From the NCBI RefSeq assembly GCF_003726095.1, contig NZ_CP026031.1:2604001-2668000 (forward strand): a DNA stretch of 64,000 bases, in the 5' to 3' direction. Below the pieces are notes generated by a model. The model had not been told where the DNA came from. It was given only the letters and a program-made list of their open reading frames with translations, and did not search any database. The stretch comes from Niallia circulans. GTDB taxonomy: Bacteria; Bacillota; Bacilli; Bacillales; Cytobacillaceae. The first letter of the stretch is position 1. The number at the start of each line of letters is the position of its first letter. This document shows, in pieces, positions 47,323 through 55,151 of this stretch. The position numbers were made by a program, and so were the translations under genes.

Positions 47323-47347
47323 TAGTTAAAGGGTTTAACTATTAAAC
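47323..47347. promoter_or_regulatory. MarR-type operator: two overlapping palindromes
   Basis: TAGTTAAA-GGG-TTTAACTA (47323-47341) and GTTTAA-CTA-TTAAAC (47333-47347), both perfect, share half of their bases. They lie 13 bp upstream of the MarR start. Confidence 0.7.
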
Positions 47348-47486
47348 ATTTTAACTTTATTTTTATTTTTATGTCAATACAAAATTTTCATGCCAAAAAA
47401 GAAATAACAATAGCACTAAGAATGCAATACTTCCTCCATTAATTGATTATGCTATAATAAGTAAAAAATTAATGGAGAATAAGAAT

Positions 47487-47885
47487 ATGTTTACAAATAT
47501 CTCAATGAAAAATACACTTATGGAAAGTCTAGGAATCAATATTGTTGAAGTAAAAAATGGGGTATGCATTGCGACGATGCCAGTAGATGAACGAACAAAA
47601 CAACCTTTCGGCTATCTACACGGCGGAGCTTCCGTAGCTTTAGCAGAAACTGCTGCAAGCATTGGGGCAGCTAGTCTAATTGATCCCAAAAAACAAGCGG
47701 TGTTTGGCCAAGAAATAAACGCAAACCATATTCGCTCGGTAAAAGAAGGTCTTGTAACCGCAACTGCTACAGTTATTCATCAAGGAAAATCCAGTATGGT
47801 TTACGAAATTAAATTAGCGAATGATAAAAAGGAATTAATATGCATCTCACGGTGTACGCTGGCAGTAATTTCTTTAGAGAAATAG
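47487..47885 (+). CDS. Hotdog-fold acyl-CoA thioesterase
   Basis: 132 residues of the PaaI/YuxO/MenI group: MESLGINIVEVKNGVCIATMPVDE, then the signature PFGYLHGGASVALAETAASIGA with the His-Gly-Gly motif and catalytic Glu, and VFGQEINANHIRSVKEG. It hydrolyses a CoA thioester; substrate undetermined (DHNA-CoA for MenI homologues). I start at ATG 47487, with GGAG nine bases upstream. The ATG at 47472 has no ribosome binding site. Confidence 0.9.
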   Translation: MFTNISMKNTLMESLGINIVEVKNGVCIATMPVDERTKQPFGYLHGGASVALAETAASIGAASLIDPKKQAVFGQEINANHIRSVKEGLVTATATVIHQGKSSMVYEIKLANDKKELICISRCTLAVISLEK

Positions 47886-47941
47886 GTTGTTTTTAAGGAA
47901 TTGGGAGGTGAAATTTCATTTTAGTTGATATTTGTGGGCGG

Positions 47942-48176
47942 TTGGCTGATTTCTCCTTGCCTTTGGCTGATATTTCGGGAGTTTGGCTGATTCCCCACTC
48001 CCTTTGGCTGATATTTCAGGAGTTTGGCTGATTCTCTCTTCCTTTTGGCTGATATTTCAGGAGTTTGGCTGATTCCTCCCTCCTTTTGGCTGATATTTCG
48101 GCTCTTTGGCTGATTCTCTCTTCCTTTTGGCTGATATTTCGGCTCTTTGGCTGATTCCTCCCTCTCTTTGGCTGAT
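47942..48176. repeat. Tandem repeat: 12 TTGGCTGAT boxes at 20/21-bp alternating spacing
   Basis: TTGGCTGAT starts at 47942, 47963, 47983, 48004, 48024, 48045, 48065, 48086, 48106, 48127, 48147 and 48168. Spacings alternate 21, 20, 21, 20, so the true unit is 41 bp. One box is followed by ATTTC, the next by TTC plus pyrimidines. An 87-codon frame on the minus strand crosses it, but 41 is not a multiple of 3 and there is no ribosome binding site. Confidence 0.95.
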
Positions 48177-48225
48177 TTCTTCAATTTTCTCCCCCCATTC
48201 AGCGCTTATTTTTCCAATCAACACA

Positions 48226-48271
48226 AAAAGTGCACGTAAAAATCAGCAAATTGATTTTTACGTGCACTTTT
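48226..48271. terminator. Terminator after malL (strong 20-bp stem)
   Basis: A perfect 20-bp stem (48226-48245 with 48252-48271, core GTGCACGTAAAAATCA) and 6-base loop GCAAAT. It is symmetric with A/T ends and can act in both directions; it ends the minus-strand malL, 14 bp away. Confidence 0.9.
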
Positions 48272-48285
48272 CTCTTATCTATATC

Positions 48286-49950
48286 TTATTTACAAGTATA
48301 CAATCTTGCTTCATACGGTTTCAATGAAATAGAAGTAGTTGGCTCATGTTCTTCAACTGGGTAATTTGCTAACAGTAGATTTTCATGCTCCAATTCGACG
48401 ACACGATTTTCAAACACTGCCTCTTCTGCTGATAAATTAGAAATGATCACCATCTTCTTATCATCTAGGGTCCGAGTATAAGCAAAAACCTGTTTATTCT
48501 CTTCATCCACTAAATCAAAAGTTCCATATGTTAAAATTGGACCTGATTTTTTCAACTCTATCATCTTCTTATAAAAATGATAGATAGAATCTGGATCTTG
48601 CTTTTGACTTTCCACATTGATATCTAAATAGTTTGGATTCATTCCCATCCAAGGTGTATGATCAGAAAAACCAGCATATTCATCACTTGACCATTGCATT
48701 GGAGTTCTGGAATTATCACGGCTAGTAGACCAAATAATCTCCATTACTTCCTTATGACTAAATCCTTCTTCCCGTTTCAATTTATACAGGTTTTTCGTTG
48801 CCACGTCATCATATTCCTCTATCGTAGGAAATTGAACATTTGTCATTCCTATTTCTTGCCCTTGATAAATGAATGGAGTTCCTTGCATAAAGAAATACAT
48901 CATTCCTAACGCCTTGGCGCTTTCTTTCCAATATTCCTTATCGTTTCCCCATGTAGAAACAGATCTTGCTTTGTCATGGTTTTCAATAAACAAAGCATTC
49001 CATCCCTTGTTTTCTAAACCCTTTTGCCATTTATTTAAAACCTGTTTCAATTCCATAACATCGACGCCATAATTTTTTTCGTTATCCCATAAGTCTAAAT
49101 GTTCAAATTGGAAAACCATATTAAATTTCCCTTTTGTTTCTCCAACCCATAGCTCTGCTTCTTCCACCTTTACACCATTGGCTTCTCCGACCGTCATAAT
49201 ATCATATTTAGCAAATGTCTCATTCTTTAACTCTTCTAAAAATGGTTGAATTCCTTCTACATTCATATGCTTATCAAAAGATGGGACATAGTCTAAGCCT
49301 AGTGGATTATCCATATCTTTTAATCCTTCTTCTTTTTTAATATGACTGATGGCGTCAATTCGGAAACCGTCAATACCTTTGTCAAGCCACCAATTAATCA
49401 TATTGTATAGAGCTTTTCTTACTTCTTCATTTTCCCAATTTAAATCTGGCTGTTTTGTTGAAAAAATATGCATAAAATATTGTCCAGTTGCCTCATCCAG
49501 TTTCCAAGCAGAGCCTCCAAATATACTTTCCCAGTTGTTCGGCTCCTTCCCATCTACTCCATCTCTCCAAATATACCAGTCTCTTTTCGGATTATTTAAG
49601 GAAGACCGAGATTCTACAAACCATTCATGCTCATCACTTGTATGATTAATTACTAAATCAATAATTAACTTCATGCCACGTTGATGTACTTCATATAGAA
49701 GCAAGTCAAAATCATCCATTGTTCCAAACTCATCCATAATATCTTGATAATCACTAATATCATAGCCATTATCATCATTTGGCGATTTATACATTGGACA
49801 AATCCAAATACAATCAATCCCAAGTTCTTTTAAATAATCTAATTTAGTTATAATTCCCTTTAAATCCCCTATTCCATCTCCATTTGAATCCATGAAACTT
49901 CTAGGATAAATCTGATAAGCTACTGCCTCTTTCCACCACTTTTGAGTCAC
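48286..49950 (-). CDS. malL: Alpha-glucosidase / oligo-1,6-glucosidase, GH13
   Basis: 554 residues, GH13 TIM barrel. Catalytic Asp199 in GFRIDAISH, Glu256 in IMTVGEANG, Asp326 in FIENHDKAR; calcium-type loop DSNGDGIGDL. Val after GEANG fits alpha-1,6 specificity (isomaltose, palatinose), while maltose activity is also common in MalL. Cytoplasmic, no signal peptide. GTG start after AAAGGGAG. Probably co-transcribed with the LacI-type regulator 57 bp upstream. Confidence 0.93.
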   Translation of the reverse strand: MTQKWWKEAVAYQIYPRSFMDSNGDGIGDLKGIITKLDYLKELGIDCIWICPMYKSPNDDNGYDISDYQDIMDEFGTMDDFDLLLYEVHQRGMKLIIDLVINHTSDEHEWFVESRSSLNNPKRDWYIWRDGVDGKEPNNWESIFGGSAWKLDEATGQYFMHIFSTKQPDLNWENEEVRKALYNMINWWLDKGIDGFRIDAISHIKKEEGLKDMDNPLGLDYVPSFDKHMNVEGIQPFLEELKNETFAKYDIMTVGEANGVKVEEAELWVGETKGKFNMVFQFEHLDLWDNEKNYGVDVMELKQVLNKWQKGLENKGWNALFIENHDKARSVSTWGNDKEYWKESAKALGMMYFFMQGTPFIYQGQEIGMTNVQFPTIEEYDDVATKNLYKLKREEGFSHKEVMEIIWSTSRDNSRTPMQWSSDEYAGFSDHTPWMGMNPNYLDINVESQKQDPDSIYHFYKKMIELKKSGPILTYGTFDLVDEENKQVFAYTRTLDDKKMVIISNLSAEEAVFENRVVELEHENLLLANYPVEEHEPTTSISLKPYEARLYTCK

Positions 49951-50007
49951 TATAATTTCTCCCTTTCTACATCTAATTTCTGTTTTATTACCACATTAAA
50001 GGTTGTT

Positions 50008-51033
50008 TTATTCCGCTACTCGACAACAAGAGTTTCTTTCCACCATTTTCGCAGGTACGGTAATTCGCTTAGTTACAGCATTAGGATATTTAATATCATC
50101 TAGTAAGCATTTGGTTGCTTCAACACCAAGCTGAAAAATATTAATATCGACACTTGTTAAGGAAGGCTTCATATACTTACCAGTTGAAATATTATTAAAT
50201 GCGACAATGGATAAATCTTCTGGAATAGATATGGAAAGTTCCTCTGCATAGCTAATTAATTCAATCGCAATAAAATCATCTGAGACAACAAACGCTGTCG
50301 GTCGACTCTCCAAATTCAAAATCTCCATAAGCTTCTCTTTTGTTCGATCCACTAATTCCTTATCATAAATAATTAATTCTTTTTGATAAGCAATTCCATT
50401 TTCCTTTAATGCTTGCTTAAAACCTTTCAAACGATCAATCGTAAAAACCATTTCCATATTGGCTCCAATAAAGGCAATTTTCTGGTGACCTAATTGAATT
50501 AAGTACTCGGTAATTTGTTTCGTAATAAACACATTATCATTATCCACAAATGTAATTCTTTCAGCATTTTGATAGGGTCTCCCAATAACAGTAAATGGAA
50601 ATTTATTTAGTAAAAGATAATCCATAATTTTGTCATTCGTTTTACTATATAATAGAATAATGCCATCTACCCTTTTTCCCTGTACCATCTCGATTACTTC
50701 CTGCAATATTTCCTCTTCGGATGCCCCAGTTGTTAAATAAATGCCAAACTGACTTTTTCTTGCTTCCAAGCTGATACCTCTTAAAACTTCTGGAAAAAAT
50801 GGATTTTCTAGCACTCTCTCTGTCGAGTGTGGCATGACAATTCCGATTGTTTTCGTACTCTTAACTACTAAGCTTCTTGCTTGAAGGTTCGGATGATATC
50901 CTAATTCCTCCATTGCTTCCCGGACTTTGCGCTTCGTTTCATCACTTATTTTCGGATGATTCGCCAGTACCCTTGAAACAGTGGATGGAGAAACATTTGC
51001 TAATTTACCAACATCTTTAATGGTTACTGCCAT
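50008..51033 (-). CDS. LacI-family repressor of the malL unit (MalR-like)
   Basis: 341 residues. HTH and hinge: VTIKDVGKLANVSPSTVSRVLANH and GYHPNLQARSLV. The periplasmic-binding-protein fold follows: IGIVMPHSTERVLENPFFPEVLRGI, then GIILLYS, IAFIGANMEM and SIVAFNNISTGKYMKPSLTSV. Similar to MalR/MalI repressors that respond to maltose or isomaltose. It lies upstream of malL on the same strand, so autoregulation together with malL is likely. GGAGGGG precedes the ATG. Confidence 0.9.
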   Translation of the reverse strand: MAVTIKDVGKLANVSPSTVSRVLANHPKISDETKRKVREAMEELGYHPNLQARSLVVKSTKTIGIVMPHSTERVLENPFFPEVLRGISLEARKSQFGIYLTTGASEEEILQEVIEMVQGKRVDGIILLYSKTNDKIMDYLLLNKFPFTVIGRPYQNAERITFVDNDNVFITKQITEYLIQLGHQKIAFIGANMEMVFTIDRLKGFKQALKENGIAYQKELIIYDKELVDRTKEKLMEILNLESRPTAFVVSDDFIAIELISYAEELSISIPEDLSIVAFNNISTGKYMKPSLTSVDINIFQLGVEATKCLLDDIKYPNAVTKRITVPAKMVERNSCCRVAE

Positions 51034-51065
51034 ACTTTCCCCTCCGTTATTTTCAGCACTACAAT

Positions 51066-51079
51066 GGTAAACGCTATCA
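51066..51079. promoter_or_regulatory. Candidate cre site (CcpA) in the malR-malL promoter
   Basis: GGTAAACGCTATCA agrees with the cre consensus TGWAANCGNTNWCA at 13 of 14 positions. It lies 32 bp upstream of the regulator start, so glucose repression is expected. Confidence 0.65.
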
Positions 51080-51116
51080 TTTTATATTAAAAAAATTGTT
51101 TTATCATTCACCTTTT

Positions 51117-51132
51117 GTGCAAACGATTGCAC
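51117..51132. promoter_or_regulatory. LacI-type operator upstream of the malR-malL unit
   Basis: GTGCAA-ACGA-TTGCAC, a perfect 6-bp inverted repeat centred on CG, as LacI-family operators are. It is 84 bp before the start codon. Confidence 0.7.
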
Positions 51133-51219
51133 TAACATATGTAGAATATACCATAGGAAGAGCTTTATATCAATAAAAAATATTTAGATGACAGGATTTA
51201 TATTCCCTTTTTTTACAGT

Positions 51220-51250
51220 ATAGGCACAGAGAATCACTCTCTGTGCCTAT
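51220..51250. other. Perfect 13-bp hairpin between malR and hxlR
   Basis: ATAGGCACAGAGA / TCTCTGTGCCTAT with a 5-base loop ATCAC. No T run on either strand, so termination is doubtful; it could still end the hxlR transcript. The rest of 51133-51318 is empty. Confidence 0.5.
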
Positions 51251-51318
51251 GTTGTCACATATATTCTCATTCATTATTGACTCTCTAGAAAAAAATCAGT
51301 CAATTTATTATCCTAACA

Positions 51319-51699
51319 TTATTTGTCTATCGATTCTAATTCCTTTATCATCGGAGGATTTTCAAGTACCGTATCCATATAATTTCGTCCCCAGCTATAC
51401 ATAGCATCTAAAATGGGCATAAGCGATTTCCCTTCATCTGTTAAGGAATATTCTACTTTTGGAGGGACAACTGGATAGACAACTCGTTTTACTATATAGT
51501 CATTTTCTAACTCACGCAATTGGTTGACAAGCATACGCTGTGTAATTCCGGGAATTAAAGCTTTTAGTTCACCAAATCGCTTTGTTCCTTCTTTACCCAA
51601 ATGCCAAAGGATTAGCATTTTCCATTTTCCGCCTATTATGCTTAAGGTTAGTTCTTTCTCACAATTAAATTCTTTGCCTGCCATTCGTTCCATCATCAT
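51319..51699 (-). CDS. hxlR: HxlR-family activator of the formaldehyde operon
   Basis: 126 residues with the HxlR winged helix: [58 protein letters not shown] and [14 protein letters not shown]. In B. subtilis HxlR senses formaldehyde through its N-terminal Cys (here Cys14 in EFNCEKELT) and activates hxlAB. The divergent location next to hxlAB supports the name. Confidence 0.9.
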   Translation of the reverse strand: MMMERMAGKEFNCEKELTLSIIGGKWKMLILWHLGKEGTKRFGELKALIPGITQRMLVNQLRELENDYIVKRVVYPVVPPKVEYSLTDEGKSLMPILDAMYSWGRNYMDTVLENPPMIKELESIDK

Positions 51700-51722
51700 T
51701 CCTCTTTCCTTAAATGATACTT

Positions 51723-51790
51723 AGTATACTTTTAGACACTATATAAAAAAAAAGTGCGTACTTACTTAAATGGATTATAAAACGTATAAT
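51723..51790 (+). promoter_or_regulatory. hxlAB promoter and HxlR-binding region
   Basis: The -10 TATAAT is at 51785-51790; 17 bp upstream lies a poor -35 TTACTT, as expected for an activator-dependent promoter. The palindrome AGTATACT (51723-51730) and the related GTGCGTACTTACTT further on are candidate HxlR sites. Assignment inferred from position. Confidence 0.55.
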
Positions 51791-51869
51791 AACGGTTGTA
51801 CAGAAATTAGACATATTTCAGTCTTCTTTGTGCAAGATAAAACGAAAAAAAGAAAAGGAGCTAATCAAA

Positions 51870-52502
51870 ATGAAATTACAATTAGCATTAGATTTAGTTA
51901 ATATACCACAAGCAATCGAGGTTGTTTCTCAGGTTGAACAATATGTTGATATCGTTGAGATTGGTACACCTGTAGTAATAAATGAAGGTCTTCACGCTGT
52001 TAAGCAATTAAAAGAAGCTTTTCCTAATTTGTCTGTATTAGCGGACTTGAAAATTATGGATGCAGCTGGTTATGAAGTAAGCCAAGCGGTTAATGCTGGT
52101 GCTGACCTTGTCACTATTTTAGCTGTTGCTGAAGACGAATCCATTAAAGGTGCTGTTGCTGAAGCGAAAAAGCTTGGCAAAGAAATTCTTGTCGATATGA
52201 TCGCTGTTAAAGATATTAAAACACGCGCACAACAACTTGATGAGTTTGGTGTTGATTACATTTGTGTTCATACTGGATATGACTTACAAGCAGTTGGTAA
52301 AAACTCTTTTGAAGATTTAAAAGCAATTAAGAGTGTTGTCAAAAATGCTAAAACTGCAGTTGCAGGTGGCATTAAACTAGAAACATTGCCAGAAGTGATT
52401 GCTGCTCAACCAGATTTAGTTATAGTTGGCGGAGGAATTACTAGCCAAGAGAACTTAAGTGAAGCTGCATCTAAATTTAAAGAACTAATTGCTCAAGGAT
52501 AA
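51870..52502 (+). CDS. hxlA: 3-hexulose-6-phosphate synthase
   Basis: First enzyme of the ribulose monophosphate pathway: formaldehyde plus ribulose 5-phosphate gives hexulose 6-phosphate. 210 residues: LQLALDLVNIPQAI, VEIGTPVVINEG, LADLKIMDAAGYE (metal-binding Asp/Lys/Asp), VHTGYD, VAGGIKLETL, VIVGGGIT. ATG 51870 with AAAGGAG; the in-frame start at 51828 has no such site. In non-methylotrophs this system detoxifies formaldehyde. Confidence 0.96.
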   Translation: MKLQLALDLVNIPQAIEVVSQVEQYVDIVEIGTPVVINEGLHAVKQLKEAFPNLSVLADLKIMDAAGYEVSQAVNAGADLVTILAVAEDESIKGAVAEAKKLGKEILVDMIAVKDIKTRAQQLDEFGVDYICVHTGYDLQAVGKNSFEDLKAIKSVVKNAKTAVAGGIKLETLPEVIAAQPDLVIVGGGITSQENLSEAASKFKELIAQG

Positions 52503-52506
52503 GTAA

Positions 52507-53064
52507 ATGAAAACAAGCGATTATCTTGACCAAGTCATTCAAGAATTAACGGAGGCAGGAGCACTTATTGCAAATGAGGACTTAGAAAAGCTTGTCGAAC
52601 GTATTCTTCAATCAAAAAAAGTTTTCGTTTATGGAGCTGGCCGTTCTGGGTTTATGCTTAAATCATTTGCGATGCGAATGATGCACATGGGAATTGATGC
52701 TTACGTTGTTGGAGAAACGGTTACTGCTACTTATGAAAAGGGTGATCTTCTCATTGTAGGAACCGGTTCTGGTGAAACAAAAAGTATTATAACCATCGTA
52801 GAAAAAGCAAAAAGTATTGGTGGAAATATTATAGCCCTAACTATTTCTCCTGATTCTACTATTGGGAAGCTGGTTGATCAAGTTATTAAAATGCCTGGTT
52901 CACCAAAAGATCGAGAAAATAATGAAGCGAAAAGTATTCAGCCAATGGGTTCCTTATTCGAACAGTTACTCCTTATCGTCTTGGATAGTGTAATTTTAAA
53001 ATACATGGAAATAAAAGAATTAGATTCCAGTAAAATGTATGGGAAGCATGCTAATTTAGAATAG
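52507..53064 (+). CDS. hxlB: 6-phospho-3-hexuloisomerase
   Basis: Converts hexulose 6-phosphate to fructose 6-phosphate, second step of formaldehyde assimilation. 185 residues, SIS sugar-isomerase domain: VFVYGAGRSGFMLKSFAMRMMHMG, GSGETKSIITIVEKAKSIGG, SLFEQLLLIVLDSV. It starts four bases after hxlA, in the same operon. Confidence 0.96.
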   Translation: MKTSDYLDQVIQELTEAGALIANEDLEKLVERILQSKKVFVYGAGRSGFMLKSFAMRMMHMGIDAYVVGETVTATYEKGDLLIVGTGSGETKSIITIVEKAKSIGGNIIALTISPDSTIGKLVDQVIKMPGSPKDRENNEAKSIQPMGSLFEQLLLIVLDSVILKYMEIKELDSSKMYGKHANLE

Positions 53065-53072
53065 ATTTTTCT

Positions 53073-53133
53073 AAAAAAAGAAAAGGATAGATAAAGCATC
53101 CTTCATATGCTAAATCTATCCTTTTTCTTTTAC
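53073..53133. terminator. Bidirectional terminator between hxlB and the convergent gene
   Basis: GAAAAGGATAGAT and ATCTATCCTTTTTC form a stem of about 14 bp with a loop of about 20 bases that itself can pair (AGCAT/ATGCT). A and T runs flank both sides. Confidence 0.85.
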
Positions 53134-54035
53134 TAATCAGAACCTCCACCACAGCTTGAACAGGAGCTATCAGAGGAGCAAGAGCTGTCTGATGAACAGA
53201 ATACCGATCCAGTTCCACAGCTTGTGCAGCTTGCTGAACTATCACTACTCATTTTCATATAACTGGAAAATTCTGCGTAATGAAAATAAGATACAGATAA
53301 ATAAGGAACAAGCATGGAATTGAATTTTTGTTCCCTTTTACTTTTTTTCATTTTGTCATAGATGGTACTTTTTTGATAATCTCTAACCTTCTTTACCGAT
53401 TTTTTCATAGCGGTAATCAGCGCATAAATAGTAGTATGATATTTCGTATCCGTTTTAAAATATCGATTAAATAATTCGTCTTCAGATAAGTTTTTAAAGT
53501 CTTCGATAATAGTTGGATGAACAGGATATCGAAAAAATCCCTTATATAAATAGATATTCTCTTTTCTTATAAGAAAAAGTTCTGCATAAACCCAATCAAA
53601 AAATCCTCGTAAATCAGGATTAGATTTCCCTTTTACATTAGGACTGTGATGGAGAGTTGAGCCTAAGTATTTATGGGAGAAATCCTTATATTCTCGGGTA
53701 AACATGAGCATCTGATGCCATAATTCATCAACTTTCACACTAAACATAGGAGATTCTTTTAAAAGAGAGGTTAAAACAAAATATCGTTTTAAATCAAGTA
53801 AGCGCCATTCATACTCATTTTCTCTTAACTTGTTCTCTCTCCTTACTCGTTCTTCTACATTTTCCATATAACTTCTAGTAAGAGATTGTTCTAGGTCATC
53901 ACTTAGTTTTTTTAATCCTTTAATTGGCTGAATCTCTAATACTTTAGGAGATGCGCCAAATTTAAAGGTGAGTCTTGTGCGCAAAAATAGAATAATCCAA
54001 ATCATAATAACGGTAAGTAGAAGCAGCCATGCCAT
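53133..54035 (-). CDS. Membrane-anchored protein with GRDP-like core and Ser/Cys/Gly-rich tail
   Basis: 300 residues. N-terminal membrane helix (MAWLLLLTVIMIWIILFL), then a helical core with LLDLKRYFVLTSLLKESPMFSVKVDELWHQMLMFTREY, which resembles the DxxWH segment of glycine-rich-domain proteins (DUF1399/GRDP). The last 40 residues are a low-complexity tail of Ser, Asp, Cys and Gly: ASCTSCGTGSVF, CSSDSSCSSDSSCSSCGGGSD, with seven cysteines. The tail could bind metal, cross-link or mediate surface adhesion. Function unknown. The gene is alone, convergent with hxlB. Confidence 0.8.
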   Translation of the reverse strand: MAWLLLLTVIMIWIILFLRTRLTFKFGASPKVLEIQPIKGLKKLSDDLEQSLTRSYMENVEERVRRENKLRENEYEWRLLDLKRYFVLTSLLKESPMFSVKVDELWHQMLMFTREYKDFSHKYLGSTLHHSPNVKGKSNPDLRGFFDWVYAELFLIRKENIYLYKGFFRYPVHPTIIEDFKNLSEDELFNRYFKTDTKYHTTIYALITAMKKSVKKVRDYQKSTIYDKMKKSKREQKFNSMLVPYLSVSYFHYAEFSSYMKMSSDSSASCTSCGTGSVFCSSDSSCSSDSSCSSCGGGSD

Positions 54036-54185
54036 GCCATCTCATCTCTCCCCTTCCAATTAACGGCATTATCTAATTTATAAAGATTAAATTAGAGATT
54101 AATAATACGAACTTTATTATGTAAAGTTCCGCCTTTACATTTTTTTAATATTTTATTAATATTAAAACATTTAACTAGAAGCTTA

Positions 54186-54218
54186 TAAAAAATACACCAC
54201 TAATGGCTAAGTGGTGTA
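54186..54218 (-). terminator. Terminator after the sortase gene
   Basis: TACACCACT / AGTGGTGTA, 9-bp stem followed by TTTTTT on the minus strand. A second perfect 13-bp hairpin, ATTCTTAATTCCC / GGGAATTAAGAAT (54240-54272), lies between it and the stop codon. Confidence 0.85.
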
Positions 54219-54280
54219 CGCATAAAATAATATGTGTAAATTCTTAATTCCCTTGTTATGGGAATTAAGAATTGGTATAA

Positions 54281-54862
54281 TCACTCTATTCTTTTAGCAT
54301 AAATAATATAACGCTGCGGTGCATTGCCAACAAAGCGAAATGGATAGCATGTTGTCAGGATAAGTTCTTCTTGTGTATCATCTAGTGTAATAATTGATTG
54401 ATCATCGGCCTCGACTATTTTAGTGGCAGTGATTTGATAAGAGAATTCTCCATATGGTAAAACAATTTTAAGCTCGTCGCCTATTTCTAATTCTCCTGCT
54501 CTCCTAAAGACCGTATCACGATGGCCCGATAAGACGATTTGTCCATTTTCATCTGGATAGAAGCTGCCTTTATAATGTCCAACCCCTTTTTCCAAATCAT
54601 CTGGATCTGTTCCTTCTACAATTGGTAATTCCCCATCAATTTTGTCGATCTTTAATAGTCCAACAGCATCTCCAATAGATGGGACAAAACGTTTACTTTC
54701 TTTATCCACCCACTTTTCATTCCCTTTGTTAATGGCTGCCTTAGCTTCGGATAAAGAATTCTTAGTTTGCGCTTTCGTATCCATAATATTCCAAACGCCA
54801 TATCCAATAAAAAGTACTCCACCTAATATAAGCAGGAGGGATAACCATCTAGTCCACTTCAT
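54281..54862 (-). CDS. Class D sortase (SrtD/YhcS-like)
   Basis: 193 residues. N-terminal signal anchor (LSLLLILGGVLFIGYGVW), then the sortase beta-barrel with catalytic His114 in LSGHRDTVF, Cys172 in LTTCYPF and Arg184 in NAPQRYIIYA. The residue pattern fits class D sortases, which attach LPxTA- or LPDTS-type proteins to the wall. No protein with such a sorting signal is coded in this window. GGATGATATG-type ribosome binding site. Confidence 0.9.
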   Translation of the reverse strand: MKWTRWLSLLLILGGVLFIGYGVWNIMDTKAQTKNSLSEAKAAINKGNEKWVDKESKRFVPSIGDAVGLLKIDKIDGELPIVEGTDPDDLEKGVGHYKGSFYPDENGQIVLSGHRDTVFRRAGELEIGDELKIVLPYGEFSYQITATKIVEADDQSIITLDDTQEELILTTCYPFRFVGNAPQRYIIYAKRIE

Positions 54863-55105
54863 ATCATCCTATGCCTTTCTTTTATAGTTTATTAAAACAA
54901 CTATTTCTTATTACGAACAATACTATTGCTACTTTGATTAAATTGTAAGCTATTGTTACAGTATCTGGCAATAGCTTTCCTTCTCTACTATTGTATAAAT
55001 GGTAATTACTTATACTAAAGATAACTTAATCATGTGAAATTTATATTAGTCAATTGTAAATTTATCAATTGAAATAGAGAATTTCGTAATCTATTAATGT
55101 CTATT

Positions 55106-55141
55106 AAAAAAAGGACCACATGTAAATGAACGATGTGATCC
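55106..55141 (-). terminator. Terminator after the Na/Pi cotransporter gene
   Basis: GGATCACAT / ATGTGGTCC, 9-bp stem with one wobble and 11-base loop, followed by TTTTTTT on the minus strand. Confidence 0.88.
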
Positions 55142-55151
55142 AATACTATCT

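Noticed and set aside
47942-48176. CRISPR array
   Set aside because: Units touch with 11-12 bp of related sequence between boxes, no unique spacers of 30-40 bp, no cas genes.
47921-48184. 87-codon minus-strand frame across the tandem repeat, repetitive protein
   Set aside because: The 41-bp period shifts the reading frame with each unit, there is no ribosome binding site, and the repeat is better explained as non-coding DNA.
51220-51250. Rho-independent terminator of hxlR
   Set aside because: Stem is perfect but no T run follows on either strand; kept only as an unexplained hairpin.
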